This document shows, in pieces, positions 48,590 to 59,987 of a stretch of 64,000 bases of DNA. The DNA is taken from assembly GCA_008508345.1 (NCBI GenBank), contig QNGE01001227.1, positions 62,001-126,000 of the forward strand, written 5' to 3'. Both the position numbers and the translations under genes were made by a program. This DNA comes from Paragonimus westermani. Lineage: Eukaryota; Platyhelminthes; Trematoda; Plagiorchiida; Troglotrematidae. The notes beneath the pieces were generated by a model, which did not search any database, was not told the DNA's origin, and worked only from the letters and a program-made list of their open reading frames with translations. The number at the start of each line of letters is the position of its first letter. The first letter of the stretch is position 1.

Positions 48590-48745
48590 TAACGTTGTGA
48601 TTAACACGCTGGTCACACAAACACAACGGCTGGAATGCGAATTCTAGCCCGGATGGGGACATGCTCTATTGATGAGCTCTAATAAGGGCAAAAGTCGAGC
48701 CAAGTGCTCTTTTCTGAAGTAGACTGGCCGAAAGGTGCCTTGGCT
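48590..48745 (+). repeat. tRNA-derived SINE, copy 3
   Basis: It matches copy 1 over the B-box region and body: GGCTGGAATGCGAATTCTAG, then GACATGCTCTATTGATGAGC, TCTAATAAGGGCAAAAGTCG and a CTTTTCTGAAGTAGACTGGC segment. The A-box part is decayed and no tail is clear. Confidence 0.66.
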
Positions 48746-50714
48746 AAAAACGTACAACATAAAAGAAACTGACATTACTAGCACGCGCAGATGGCATAAT
48801 CTTAACATAACCTGTGAAAGTGTGATAACGATCGTGACACTCGCCGTGATCCTTTGGAAAAGTACTCAAAAGTACTTAAGATTTCAAACATGCAATATGG
48901 TATTTATTCGGGTGTCTGGTTGGAATTCTGGATTCCGCCGCTTTTGTCGTGCCGAAAGTTACCAAACACCAATTCCATTTATTTCCCATCTCCAATTATG
49001 AAATTATCAGACGATTTGTAACTTTTATTCACCTATGCGCTACTGCGACCGCATTACACAAAATAAGTCGCATGCAAACTGTACATTTTGACATAAACAA
49101 GTGCAGTGTGAGCAGTTTAAACCAATGAGAATTTGGGTACTGATCTTGGTTCAGGCCACTCGTTATAGTCTCATGCTCTGGGCGTTAGTGTTATTTGCAC
49201 TATAAATACACAAACTTCAAATAGTTGCGCGCCGACTACAACAGTCTATAAGTTTATATTTGGATTTTGTAAATTACGCACTGTTTCTCATTATATTAAG
49301 TTATTTCAGCCCTATAGTAGTTCATTTTCTCGAAATCTGCGCCTGTCGTTTTAGTTTCTCTTAAGGTTTTTTAACAGCACACCCACGTGGACATTGCGAG
49401 TTCTGAGAATCAGTTTTGTAGCACATTCATCGGTAATACGTTTCTGTCATCACCCTACTGTTTTTCTCTTTCCCCACCTAATAATACCTCTTTTCTGCAT
49501 CTGATTTTCAATCTATCCGGGCGATTTAACAGTTACATGTAGCTGAACTCAAAATAAGACGAGGACCAAGAATAAGCTAAGTATACTTTTTAAAAAAACG
49601 AAAGGGATACAAAGCCATTCAGTTTTCGTCGTTTTCATCGCAGTACTTCTTTTTGAGCGTGAAACCTTCAGTTTCATTACAGCCGGTTGGAGACATCCAA
49701 TACTAGCGGAAAAGAAAGCGGCATATAAAATACTGATTCGTTTCTAATCACATTGAGTAAAACTTTTTCTGCAAACAGACACTGAAAGCTCATTGGATCT
49801 TACTGTGTTCCGTGTGGTTTACGTACATGGCTTTCTGGAGGAAGTGAGTGCTTTTGAGTTTGGTCCATCTCACTGTTCATTTTGTGATGCCAATCAGAAT
49901 ACAGTGCTCCCAACTTCAACTAGTACACACGGAATCCGCTGAATGTGTTGATTTGTATGCCTGTATGTCTTTAATGCACTAGTAGCATATGACTCTAACT
50001 GCCTCCGGGCTAGCAAGGAGATGCGTCGGCCTATACGAGGCATGAGGAATTTCCCGTTCAGAGAAACAGAAATGAAATATGAATAGACAACTTTCTGCCG
50101 TTCACAGTGTATTAAGTCTAGTAATGTTCCGTGTTTCAATTCGGGTCTTATTCTATTTATTAACCAATTGGTTTGAGCGAACAGGAAGTTAACTGAAATA
50201 TAAGTTATTTGTAGGTGATGGAAAAAGAATCAGTATGGTTGTTAACTTGTGGAAAACTATTGTGTCATAAAAGTTCAGTTATCACGAAAGATGTCTGCGA
50301 AGGACTTATTCCGCAGCCCTCCGCGCACTTACGCTAGCCGTCCGTCGGTCCATGCAGTTCTCCAAAAGAGATGTTATCTATTGCAGTGACCATGATAAAT
50401 AGTATTTTCGATAGTCAAATTCAGTTTTACTTAAATTTCGTTTAGTCAAACTGTTCATTTGTATTTCCCGTCCCGTAGTCTAAAATACGATTTACTTCTT
50501 GCCCCGCTAACCTGACTTACCCTTTATGTACACTGTTTCCCATTGTCTAATAATACACATGGTCATCATTATCATACACGTTTTGATAATGAGAGGTAGA
50601 TTGAGTATCATTCTGTCGGACTGTTCCAACAATATGGTGACATGATATTAGATTGTAAAATGTAGCACACTGTATGGGTTGTATGATGTCACTTTTAAGT
50701 TTAACCACTACAAA
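48746..50714. other. About 2 kb, no gene recognised
   Basis: AT-rich DNA with short frames up to 88 codons. It may contain the lost upstream half of the gypsy copy that starts at 50715. Confidence 0.45.
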
Positions 50715-52660
50715 GTGGTGAAGTCAAAGTAATCCCATCCAGAAAGCGGCTGATCAGATTGAGGGAAAAAAAGTTAACGCCTCTGCAATCTTCATCCTAG
50801 GCTACACCCATTGTGACTCCGTTCACAAATGGTAGTTAATCTCCTCGAATCTGTGGTGATCAGCGATTCACGCTCAACAAATTCCCTTCGCACAAGAGTT
50901 GCACTAATGATGAATCAGAGTGGACTTGTTATCAAGTTTATGGCCCAAAATGTTTTAAAACGCTTGACATAAATAGAGCTTTTCCACAGGTTCCACTTGA
51001 TGAGGCTCCAGTGCTCTGACAGCCACCAATATTCCCTTCGGACAATTTCTTTATAGTTTTCTGCACATTCACCTGAATGTAATGCTTGCTATATTTCAAG
51101 ACGTTATAGGCAAGATTGCTATTAATTCAGATGGTTTTTCTATTTACTAGGATGATATTATCATGTGTGCGCCAGCTATGCTTATTCATGTCAAACGAAC
51201 TCATTCTCTACTTGAAAGTCATTGCTCTTTAAACGTTGCGCTTAATTCTTCGAAGTACATTTCTGATATGTTTATGTTCTCAGGTTTCGGATCTCTAGCC
51301 AATGTGCACTTCATTATCGGCAATGACCATGAATCTCTTATATTTAATTTCAGTTCTGATGAACCCTTAAAATAATTTTTGTGCGGTGATGATTTAGCCA
51401 CGGAGTTTTACTTAAGCTGAGCAATCCTAAATATCCAGTATGTAGGGCAAATTTTACTTCCCATGCTGACGATTTGCCTCGGTACGTTGACTCTGGGAAG
51501 ACTGATGTTTCAAATTGTTCATGGGTTCAGTCACTTCCAGGTTTTCATTCTGATTTGGTCCGTAATATTCCAAAATACTATCTCAAAATCTTGACTTCAT
51601 TACGAAGTGGCTAGAGCTGCGACGTCCGGCGAATATTTCTTGGGTTCTACAAACTTCGAGACGAACTTTCTGTCAATCCCGGTGGATTAGTGGGTCTTGG
51701 CGAGGGAATTGTTATTCTTCCCACACCATGATTCACTGTACGCGAGGATTTACATTCTGGTCGTCTTGAGATTGTAAAGTGACTTGTCGTTAGCCAACTG
51801 AATGCCGATCCACGTAGTATTCCCGGAAGTTTTGCTCGATGTGTATATAAAGCCTAATCGTGACCATCAAAATGAACATTCTTACACTGTCGTGTGAGAC
51901 GTGAAAACAAACACATGCTGGCTGTTTTGGTTCGTTCTTGAATGAATAACATGCATTGATAATACCGGACTCATATTCGTCCTGACCGAATGTTTATTCT
52001 ACGTCGTCGGAAACTGCGGACTTCGCTCACATCGCATTGCAAACGACGTTCAGTCGTGAAGGAGTACCATGTGTTTCGGTTACCGAGTGTGGTGCCCAGT
52101 TCACTGAAAATGAGTTTGAAGACTGGCTGAAAAATGTGGGATGTCGACATCTTCTCGTTTCACCCAAACATCTTTAGTTCAACGATGCGTATTTTGAAGT
52201 GCGACTCATCTGGTTTTGAGGAACTACAGTGTTCATTGTGTAATATCGAAATTCTGACCATTCAACAACTGGAAAACGTCCAGCATAGCAATGAAGGAAC
52301 CGTGTTTTCCGAACCAGTATTCCTAATCTAGAATAAGCTGAAGTTGCATTCATCGTAGCAAATACATTTGATCATTTCGAGGAGTAGCAATCAATGACCT
52401 GAGTACTCCAATCTGTCACCTACTTGACTTAGATAACGGATCTGTCCACCGTAGACAAGACGATCAACTTGTTTATAATTGACCTGGTTCGCTCTCTGCT
52501 GTGTCTAAAAGCAGTATTTTTGAGTCTAATCTAGGTTCAAGATGTTACTGAGAACAAACCATCACAACTGCCACTGTTTGAACGCCTCGGTAATAAACAA
52601 CACAGAATCTATGACAATTCTTACTGCCGTTTAAGCTGTTGTAGGTATGATCGTTACCTC
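50715..52660 (+). mobile_element. Second, older copy of gypsy family A (plus strand)
   Basis: Plus strand, collinear with the minus-strand copy at 23389-26425. RT: KKLTPLQSSS, PRICGDQRFTLN, KCFKTLDINRAFPQVPLDEA near 50955-51010, and GFSIY then a stop then DDIIMCAP near 51132-51175 (the Gln of YQDD is now a stop). Later segments: DELSVNPGGLVGLGEG near 51660-51710, the integrase stretch FSREGVPCVSVTE near 52050, VGCRHLLVSP near 52136, and the C-terminal CHLLDLDNGSVHRRQ near 52411-52460 and ERLGNKQHRIYDN near 52578-52618. It is more decayed than the first copy, with frequent stops and no LTRs seen. Confidence 0.8.
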
Positions 52661-54419
52661 CAAGTCCTTTTCTCATTATTCATGTTTATTACATTGATTA
52701 CTGTGTGAATAATTTCGCTCGGGGTTGAGCCAATTCATTCACTTTACTTCCGAATTACTGGAATGAGTACACCGCCACAACCTACTAAGTCCTTCACCTC
52801 CTTAACTCAGGCTTTCCACTGAGTTTTGTTCACTTGTAACACAACCTTGTTGTAGCCTAATTTTCCAAAAATGCAAAGTACTTTTCAATACACCTTAAGC
52901 AGTCTTGTGGAGGCTGTTGTAATGAGAGTTACAGGCGAAGTACCATTTCACTTTCAACTGTCTCAAGTAACAAGTATGTGGTCCTTGGATAAACTTACTG
53001 AATGTGTACTAAATGCCAAAATAACTTCTATGATATAAGAATACAACTACAACGGGTGTGTTGATACATCTAACAGCATACGTAATAAGAACCCGAACGC
53101 AGAATGTGGAAACATTTTTACTGCAAAACCAATAAATAACACGTTAAGTACGCTTCACCTTTATTGTTACGAATATTGCACATACGAATGAAAGACATTT
53201 TGGGATTGTGAGCAACCGTAAACATATTCTATGTCTTCCCAAGTTTTAGGATAATATGCTCATGGAAGTAGATATGTTACCGGATGCCGTGGATGAACAT
53301 CTGTTCATTAACTGGAATGGAGCATACAGGTGAATGTGTTCACAAAACAGAAATAACCAAGATATGGCAAAACATGTCTGACCTTATTGGAGTCACTGAA
53401 GTATTTCAAGCACATTTTCTGGAAGGGTTTCCCAGGGATCCCAAATATAGATTGAAAATGCTGTGGCTATTTCAGCAAAAGAAAAAAATACGATTGTCCA
53501 TTTGACCGAGTAAATTTGAGTGAAGCAGTGTGACCAGAAACCAATGGTACGTGATACGGTGGAAGAATTTCCGAGGCAGTGTTTAGCAATGGCCTTATTT
53601 TAGCCACGTGTCTAGGTCTTACTCAGACGGTTCATAAAAAAGCTTTCCTGAATGTTCAGTATCTCCACGGTGACCATTTGCTTCATTAATGACGGTTAAA
53701 GCTGAATTGATATCTCACTCGATCTCTTGTGCGATGATCCCCGAGAGGCCTCCAAATAACACTACGTCAGCAGGATTACTGAGAAAGCTTTACCTCGTTT
53801 CAAAAAAATACACTCACCTAAACGAAATCTGTTTGAGGACATCGGGATAAAATGCGTGGGTTAGGTGATGAAATGAGCTCATCAGACTGTTGTAAGTCAT
53901 ACACACGCATAGTCTGGGCACCGGGAAGTGCAAGATAATGAAACAACCAGCTGGATCCAACGTGGCAGTTGTTGCAGCTGATGACATCAACAAAGTGCAG
54001 CAAACCACAATGTTTCTGACACTGTCAAAAGCCGGTTTTTCTAATGAGTGAAACATTTTCACCATAGAAGCTTATATTTCTAGCCTTTATGCAAGCAATC
54101 GCCATTCCATCAGTATCACATTCCTTGTACGCATTACTCTACTCGCGGAATTCATTGCAACTGAATTTATGCGTTCGTTTCGTCTTCTCCGCTCACCCTA
54201 CTTAGTCGCGCATATTCGTTCTGCATTCCACGTTGCGATACAGGCTGGGATGTTGCAAAACACAATTTTTCCCCGAAGCAATAAAGCGGTGGTAACCATC
54301 TCTCAATTGGGCTGACGGTGCTCCGATAAATTACTCGCTGAGCTTCGTATCTTTAGAAAAATATGAAATTCAATTCCATTGGTAGTATGTAATTCCCCCG
54401 TACAAATGGAATAGAGAAG
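52661..54419. other. About 1.8 kb, no gene recognised
   Basis: A minus-strand 83-codon frame (53814-54065) ends near a GTGAGTG and could look like an exon, but I find no domain and no acceptor that helps. The right part may include the 3' LTR of the neighbouring gypsy remnant. Confidence 0.4.
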
Positions 54420-55490
54420 GACGTATCCAGTGAAATAGATTCATTCGCGCGACCTCGATGATGCCCTAAGGCGTGTTTTGTCAAGCACGTTTGGGTGTCG
54501 AACTGTCGGGCCGGTGAATGTGTGGACGCGCATGTGCGGGTTGCGAAAGTGGGCCTTAAATAAACTGGGCGGCTTGTCAGGTGATGGGCAGCGTGAGATG
54601 GCGAGACGATGGCTACATAGTCGCCCACCAGCTGTGAGGATACGATATAACAGCGACCACAGGGTGATCGGGAAAACGCTTTGCTCTACCGGATTTGATC
54701 TCGTACGAAACATATCCTGGTGGCGTGTGCATGTCCGTTGAAATGGATTCTTCCAGTAACCACGCTAGAATGAAACGGTCGATCAATATGTTGCTGCGAG
54801 ATGCACTCATGTCCAACGCGCGAAATTTACCCCAGCCATTCAGAGCACGATACAGACCTGTGTGCGTTGGTTGTAGGGATTCGTAGAGCTTGTCATAGCG
54901 TACAAATAGGTACGAGCAATCGGCCAGTTTGTCAGGATCATTACTGGCTTCGCCTTGTAATCGTGGTGGTTGGTAAGTTGGCTTGGACATAAAATGCTGC
55001 GATCGACTCACGTAGTTTGTGGGGTTAGAAATTTTTGCATTGTCTGAATGGCTTAGTGGCTGAACAGATAAGCGCAAGCTGGCACCGTTGGTGAGTTGTG
55101 TTGCGAAGCACTAACCGTCAGTACATGCACAGTTGCGTATTCCGAGAAGCACCAGCAGCAGTTGATCAAGCCAAGCGGTTGATTCTAGTTTGGTGGAAAG
55201 AGCAGCCTCTAATGTTCGGTGAAATCTGTCGACCATTCCGCTGGATTGTGGATGGTTCGCCGTGGTACGAATCCGCTGAATCCCAAGGAGAAACTTGAGC
55301 TGCCCAAGTAGATGGGACTCGAACTGGGAGCCACGGTCTGTAGTCATAGTGGATGGTATGCCAGAGCGTGAAATTTGCACAAGCTTTGAGATCACTGACG
55401 AAGCCCTAGGTTAAACATTGTTGGACCTCCAGTCAATCTCCATGACTAGTTTGGTGCATTGGTTTTGAAGTCGCGCATAGAGATGGTGAT
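54420..55490 (-). mobile_element. Ty3/gypsy integrase remnant, family C
   Basis: Minus strand. Integrase core at 55395-55111 in one open frame: PSTMTTDRGSQFES, IQRIRTTANHPQSSGMVDRF and LDQLLLVLLGIRNC. The third catalytic residue is Asp (VDRFHR) where gypsy integrases have Glu. The C-terminal part at 55077-54613 has LFVRYDKLYESLQPTHTGLY, LNGWGKFRALDM and a basic end KSGRAKRFPDHPV, the place where such elements read TRSGR-VHFP. RT and RNase H are absent. It abuts a CR1-like element near 55500, so one has inserted into, or been joined to, the other. Confidence 0.82.
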
Positions 55491-55539
55491 CATTTTGACT
55501 CCTTGACATTCCAAGCCAAGCCCATGCTGGGCGTTCAGC

Positions 55540-57600
55540 CTGGATCGTCGTTGAAGTTCGGAACTGCAATTGCTGTTTGCGATTTCCAGCGGGTTGCAGA
55601 GTAGAACGGTGTCGACCAATCTATGGCAGTGCGAATAGTGTTAGTAGAATGGTCGTACATTTCGTCATCAGACGACGATAGGTTAAATTGATCCCAAGAC
55701 GCATTAGCTGAGTGCATCCACACTGATTGTTCGGAAGCTCGTTTTTGAGGCGTTTGCTTTGAAAGTAAGCTCAGCACTACAAATGAAGTCGGAAGTTATC
55801 AGGAGTGGATCGCTCAAACCGAGCTGGGCGTTCACTAATGAGTTGATTATCATTACTTCCTCATTAGTGAAGACGATATCGACGGGAAGAAGCATAGCTC
55901 CCGCTCCACTTTGTATAATCTGTCACGTGGTCCGGAAGGTTAGCAGCTGCAATTGCGGCTTGGAACGTTGCAGGCGTTACATTGACTTGGCCTTTGTAGG
56001 AATGCGGTCGAAAGTCAATTTGTGGTGGGTTGAAGTCACCCGTCGTTAAGATATGCAAGTGTCCCAGGGGGGATGCTGTTGAGTTTGGTCAGGTTTGCCT
56101 CGTCGCGGTCGGAGTGAAGGCCAGGGGCCAATAGATTACGCCAGCTAACAATCCGTCAGGGTTGGGCAGTGCAGTTCAGCATCAGGCGGATTCAGGAATT
56201 GTAGTGAGTATTGGGCGGGACGGAGGAATAGCTTAGAGGGGTTCACGGACATGAAGGGCGACACCACCCCGTCTGCCCATTTTGGAAGTGGAGCATGTTT
56301 GATATATCAAAACAACTCGGTAAAAGCCATGATTCAGTGATTCCGACAATGGTGAAGTCATTCGGGAGACAAAGCCCACGGAGTTCACCCCATTTGGTGG
56401 CCTCACTTTGGACACCGGTGTAAACACATTTGACAGAAGTTAATCCGAATGAGTGCACGTTGACGGAGTTTGCAATGGACTGGATTTTCCGGTAGACGCC
56501 GGACGCATCCGCGGGGTTATTGCCGACTTTGAGGGAGCTAGCTAAGATGTCATTTGGGGGTGCGTGTCAACTTAGGGAACGAATAGGCGAACAACTCGTG
56601 CCAGTTACTCAGCACTTTTCTCATTTGTCTTCGGATCGATCAGGATGGGAGGTTTTGCCTCCTGGGGTTCGATGGCGCCAGTGACCGTGACTTTCTAATA
56701 TATGTACAGCCTCCTCCGTGACAGTCGCGGCAATTTTCGGGAGCCGTGGCAAACACACACTTGGGATCGGGCTAAGTGGCACAAGGTGCATTATGTTCTG
56801 CAGAAACACACTTCCTACCTTTGGAGCTGACACACGAAATTTTCGTCGGTTAACATCGTGCACAGTTTGATTCCCACATACATCAAGCGTACTTCTAATA
56901 ATTGCGTTGTGAGAACGGTCAGCAGCAGCTACATCGTTCATGGCCTGGTTTCTTCGTTGTCGCTCAATCTATTGTATGCTGAAATAGAATAAGGCACTAT
57001 CAAAGCGAAGCCCTTTAAAGACTGCCAGGAGAACCTCCTCTGTTTCTGAGGCATCTGCGGTGAAAATCCTCAGAATACACGGTTCTTTCATACGCTGACC
57101 CAGGTTTTCATACGAGGAGAGCAATATAAATGGGTTGTCAAATTTTCACACGCATTTGCTCACTGAGATTAAACCAAAGTTCGCGGTTATCGTTAACCTA
57201 GCCAGCTGTGTTCAACATATTGAGATTGTTATGTTTTTTACAGGAGGCTGCTGATCACGCTTGCTGGCCATATCTATTTCCTCTTCGTTGACCCTTCTTC
57301 CTCTCTCACTTGAGATTTTTTTGGCAGGGCTGGCGAGTGTCTCCGCGACCCCCGAAAGCCATTCAAATAACCCGCGCGTCAAAGCATTTCCCCAGCGAAT
57401 TTTACTCTTGAGGTATTATTAAACCTTTTATCTTCTTCATATGAAGCCCGTACTTGCACGGTTTTTCCTGTCTTATTCCCCTCTATTAGGTATTTGTTCA
57501 TGTGTGCCCAAGTTTCAATTGCACGTGATTGCTCCGCCATCACGTAACTGTTGCCTTTGCACGCATTCACGTGGACCGTTTATCCTGAGACTTGTGTAGT
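55540..57600 (-). mobile_element. CR1-like LINE remnant: possible ORF1 part and endonuclease
   Basis: Minus strand. Endonuclease start near 56430 (VKCVYTGVQSEATKWGELRG, then FTIVGITESWLLPS). GRRGGVALHVREPL is near 56270. The catalytic LTTGDFNPPQIDFRPHSY is near 56045, LDIVFTNEEVMI near 55885 and DPLLITSDFICS near 55815. The EN-RT linker is at 55725-55560 (DDEMYDHSTNTIRTAID). Upstream, 57600-56620 shows frames consistent with a first ORF (FEWLSGVAETLASPAKK; ENLGQRMKEPCILRIF), but that assignment is weak. The reverse transcriptase is missing, cut off at the gypsy junction near 55500. Inactive. Confidence 0.72.
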
Positions 57601-59987
57601 TGGCAGATTCAATGTCAGGGTTTGTTGTTGTTTTCTTCTCTCTAGTTTATGGTAAGTTCCTTGTACTTTTGCACCTTACTGACAGAAACCTCTTCTTCAC
57701 GACCCCATTCCTTGGGATCCGAATCTACTGCCTATCGGGATAAGAATTTGTTGACGCTCTCTGCATTACGCAGACGACTTCTCTGGATCCACCCTAGTGG
57801 TAGACGTTGCGGGTAGACTAGGCGTGGTTCGGAGAGCTTATAGACGTCAAGGACCACCACTCACGTTTATCGCGCTGCTAGAGAGACGCGTGGTGACATC
57901 CCAGTAAGTGTTGAATGATAAGCGAGTCCAGTACGACTGTAGAATGCTTAGTTCAAACGGCAAGCATGTCAGTGGCTACTAAACGCGACAACTGCTGTGC
58001 TGCTTACAACGGACAGTTTAGTGCGCAGTTACAAGAGAGAGTAAAGGGTTGCGGTAAAGGACAAGAACAGTGGCTTGCCTGTACAGTTGAACACCAAACT
58101 ACGGGAACAAAGAAAGAGAGCCGGACTTGTCTTAAATTTTGAATAGCGAATGACACAAGGGTTCGATTTGCAGGCCCAAGGCAACCGGATTCAGCCGGTT
58201 CCTTTCATTTGGTGTCACGCGTGGGTCTGTTATCCTGGAATTTACTCAATGGAACCAATGTCTATCACCGCCGTTGAGACTTCAAGTAAGTACCAGGAAC
58301 AAAGTAAAATCACCCGCGCAGTGAGATTATAAGTAAATAAGACTCAGGCAAATTTTAAAGCGATCTCTAAGGGCTCTTGTACCAACCCCAAAATGAATGC
58401 TTGTTGAAACTGATGCATCAAAATGAAACCCTGTCAGTGATCACTGTTGACAATCGATCGACAGTGATAAGCCAAATTCCAACGCGTTGACCCCGTGTAT
58501 TATAACCAATCCTGTCGAATAGAGCGTACAGAGAAATACATCAAGCTAGCGAGGCACAGAGCAAGATGTGATTTTAGTCCCGGGCCGGATGTTGCAAAAT
58601 GGCTAGCTTGACTGAATCAAAGGCAGGTGCAACTATCAAGAAATTATCAAAATATCATTTATTATAGTTGCCACGAAGCTCTCCCCCGGAAGGCTTGTAA
58701 GTGTTACGCAGGCATTTGTTATAGCAGAGAGGGAAGAAAAAATCACATATCACGTCTTTTAGACTGACTGCAGTTACAAGGTGATACACGCAAAAGATGA
58801 TTGCACGTGATAGGGAATGTCATAGTTCGGGGGTGGAGGAGAGTCAGTCCAAAATAGTTGCTGCGCTGGGATGGCACATTTAATCATGTTATTCAGTCTT
58901 CGGTACGTTTCTTGTCTATCGCAGTGGGCTGCCCAACCATGAAAACTCTTGAGAGAAAAGGGAGATAGATTTGTCCAGGGTTGTACGATGGATGAAAGGG
59001 AGCTGTCTCTTCACGCACCATGTCCAGATCGTCTGGAGGAGAGAAAACACGGTGGAGTACCCGCAGGACAGGCGGAAAAAGATAACTCACCATGTCACCG
59101 TATACGGTGAACTACACAATTTCACAGTCGACGTTTCATAGACAACGCAAATTTTTAAAAGACTGGTAGGTTTCTGTCTAGAATCGGGCATTTTATCCAC
59201 AATAATTAAACCAGAAAAACAGATTACAGGACAGCGACGTTTATTGCAAGTAGCGCGGGAAAGCAAGCTGTAAGCGAAACACAACAGAAGCAAAGCGCGA
59301 CAGACCAGTAATAGCTAGTGACCGGAAAGTGCAAGCGCAATTGTGACGTTGGGCGATCGAACCAACGAGAAAAACCAGACATGCAACCAAACAATGCCAA
59401 TAGTGTCAACAGTCAAAATAAAAAGCAAAATAGTTGGAATACGTGGGAAACTAAGAATGTCTCTACAGACATCCCATCCTAGAGGGCTTCACGCTTGAAG
59501 GCCCTCGAAAAAGCAAAAGAAAATGGAACTAGTGACATCGAAGTTACCGCGGGTTGAGAGGGGGGACCAGCGTATTTAAGAACAGCTACGCATGTCACGT
59601 TGAAGAAGGCTGGTAACGGTGAAGAGGGGTCGGTCTGCTTGCAACATCCGGAAGTGTCCATGCGTCCCTAAGGTGGTGCTGTCGGAGCGGGCTACCCAAC
59701 CCACCAAAACTCGAGAAGAAGAAGATGGGAGGTAGGCTTTCCCCACTGCCGCAACGACAGACGGGAGTGTGCCCTCCTTCCACCGTGCACTGCGCGTCAC
59801 CTGTAATATAGAAAGAAAATAAGTATCTGTCGAGCAAAAATTATACACAGGCTCACCATGTAACCTTCTATTGTTTGTTGCACGTCAATTATTGCATTAC
59901 AAAATGTTTTTTGTCGTTTTTTGTGATTTGTGATTATTTTGTTTCCTCATCTATAAAATGAGAAGGTTACTGGAGGGAAAAACTCAA
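57601..59987. other. About 2.4 kb, mostly unrecognised; possible 3' end of gypsy B
   Basis: Short frames only on both strands. The right half lies directly downstream (minus sense) of the gypsy B stop codon and probably contains its 3' region. A minus-strand AATAAA lies at 59240-59245. A perfect 16-bp palindrome TCACCGTATACGGTGA sits at 59095-59110. A stretch 59093-59411 begins TGTCACC and ends GTGTCAACA, but without a polypurine tract next to it I do not call it an LTR. Confidence 0.4.

Noticed and set aside
53814..54065. Host exon on the minus strand ending at GTGAGTG
   Set aside because: No acceptor, no partner exon and no domain; two overlapping frames look equally plausible.
57780..57835. 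A third tRNA-like head (CTAGTGGTAGACG, then GTGGTTCGGAGAG)
   Set aside because: The B box lacks the CC end and stems do not form; no copy elsewhere in the window.
59093..59411. A 319-bp LTR of gypsy B
   Set aside because: TG...CA-like ends and a minus-strand AATAAA are present, but there is no polypurine tract at its inner border and no second LTR to compare.
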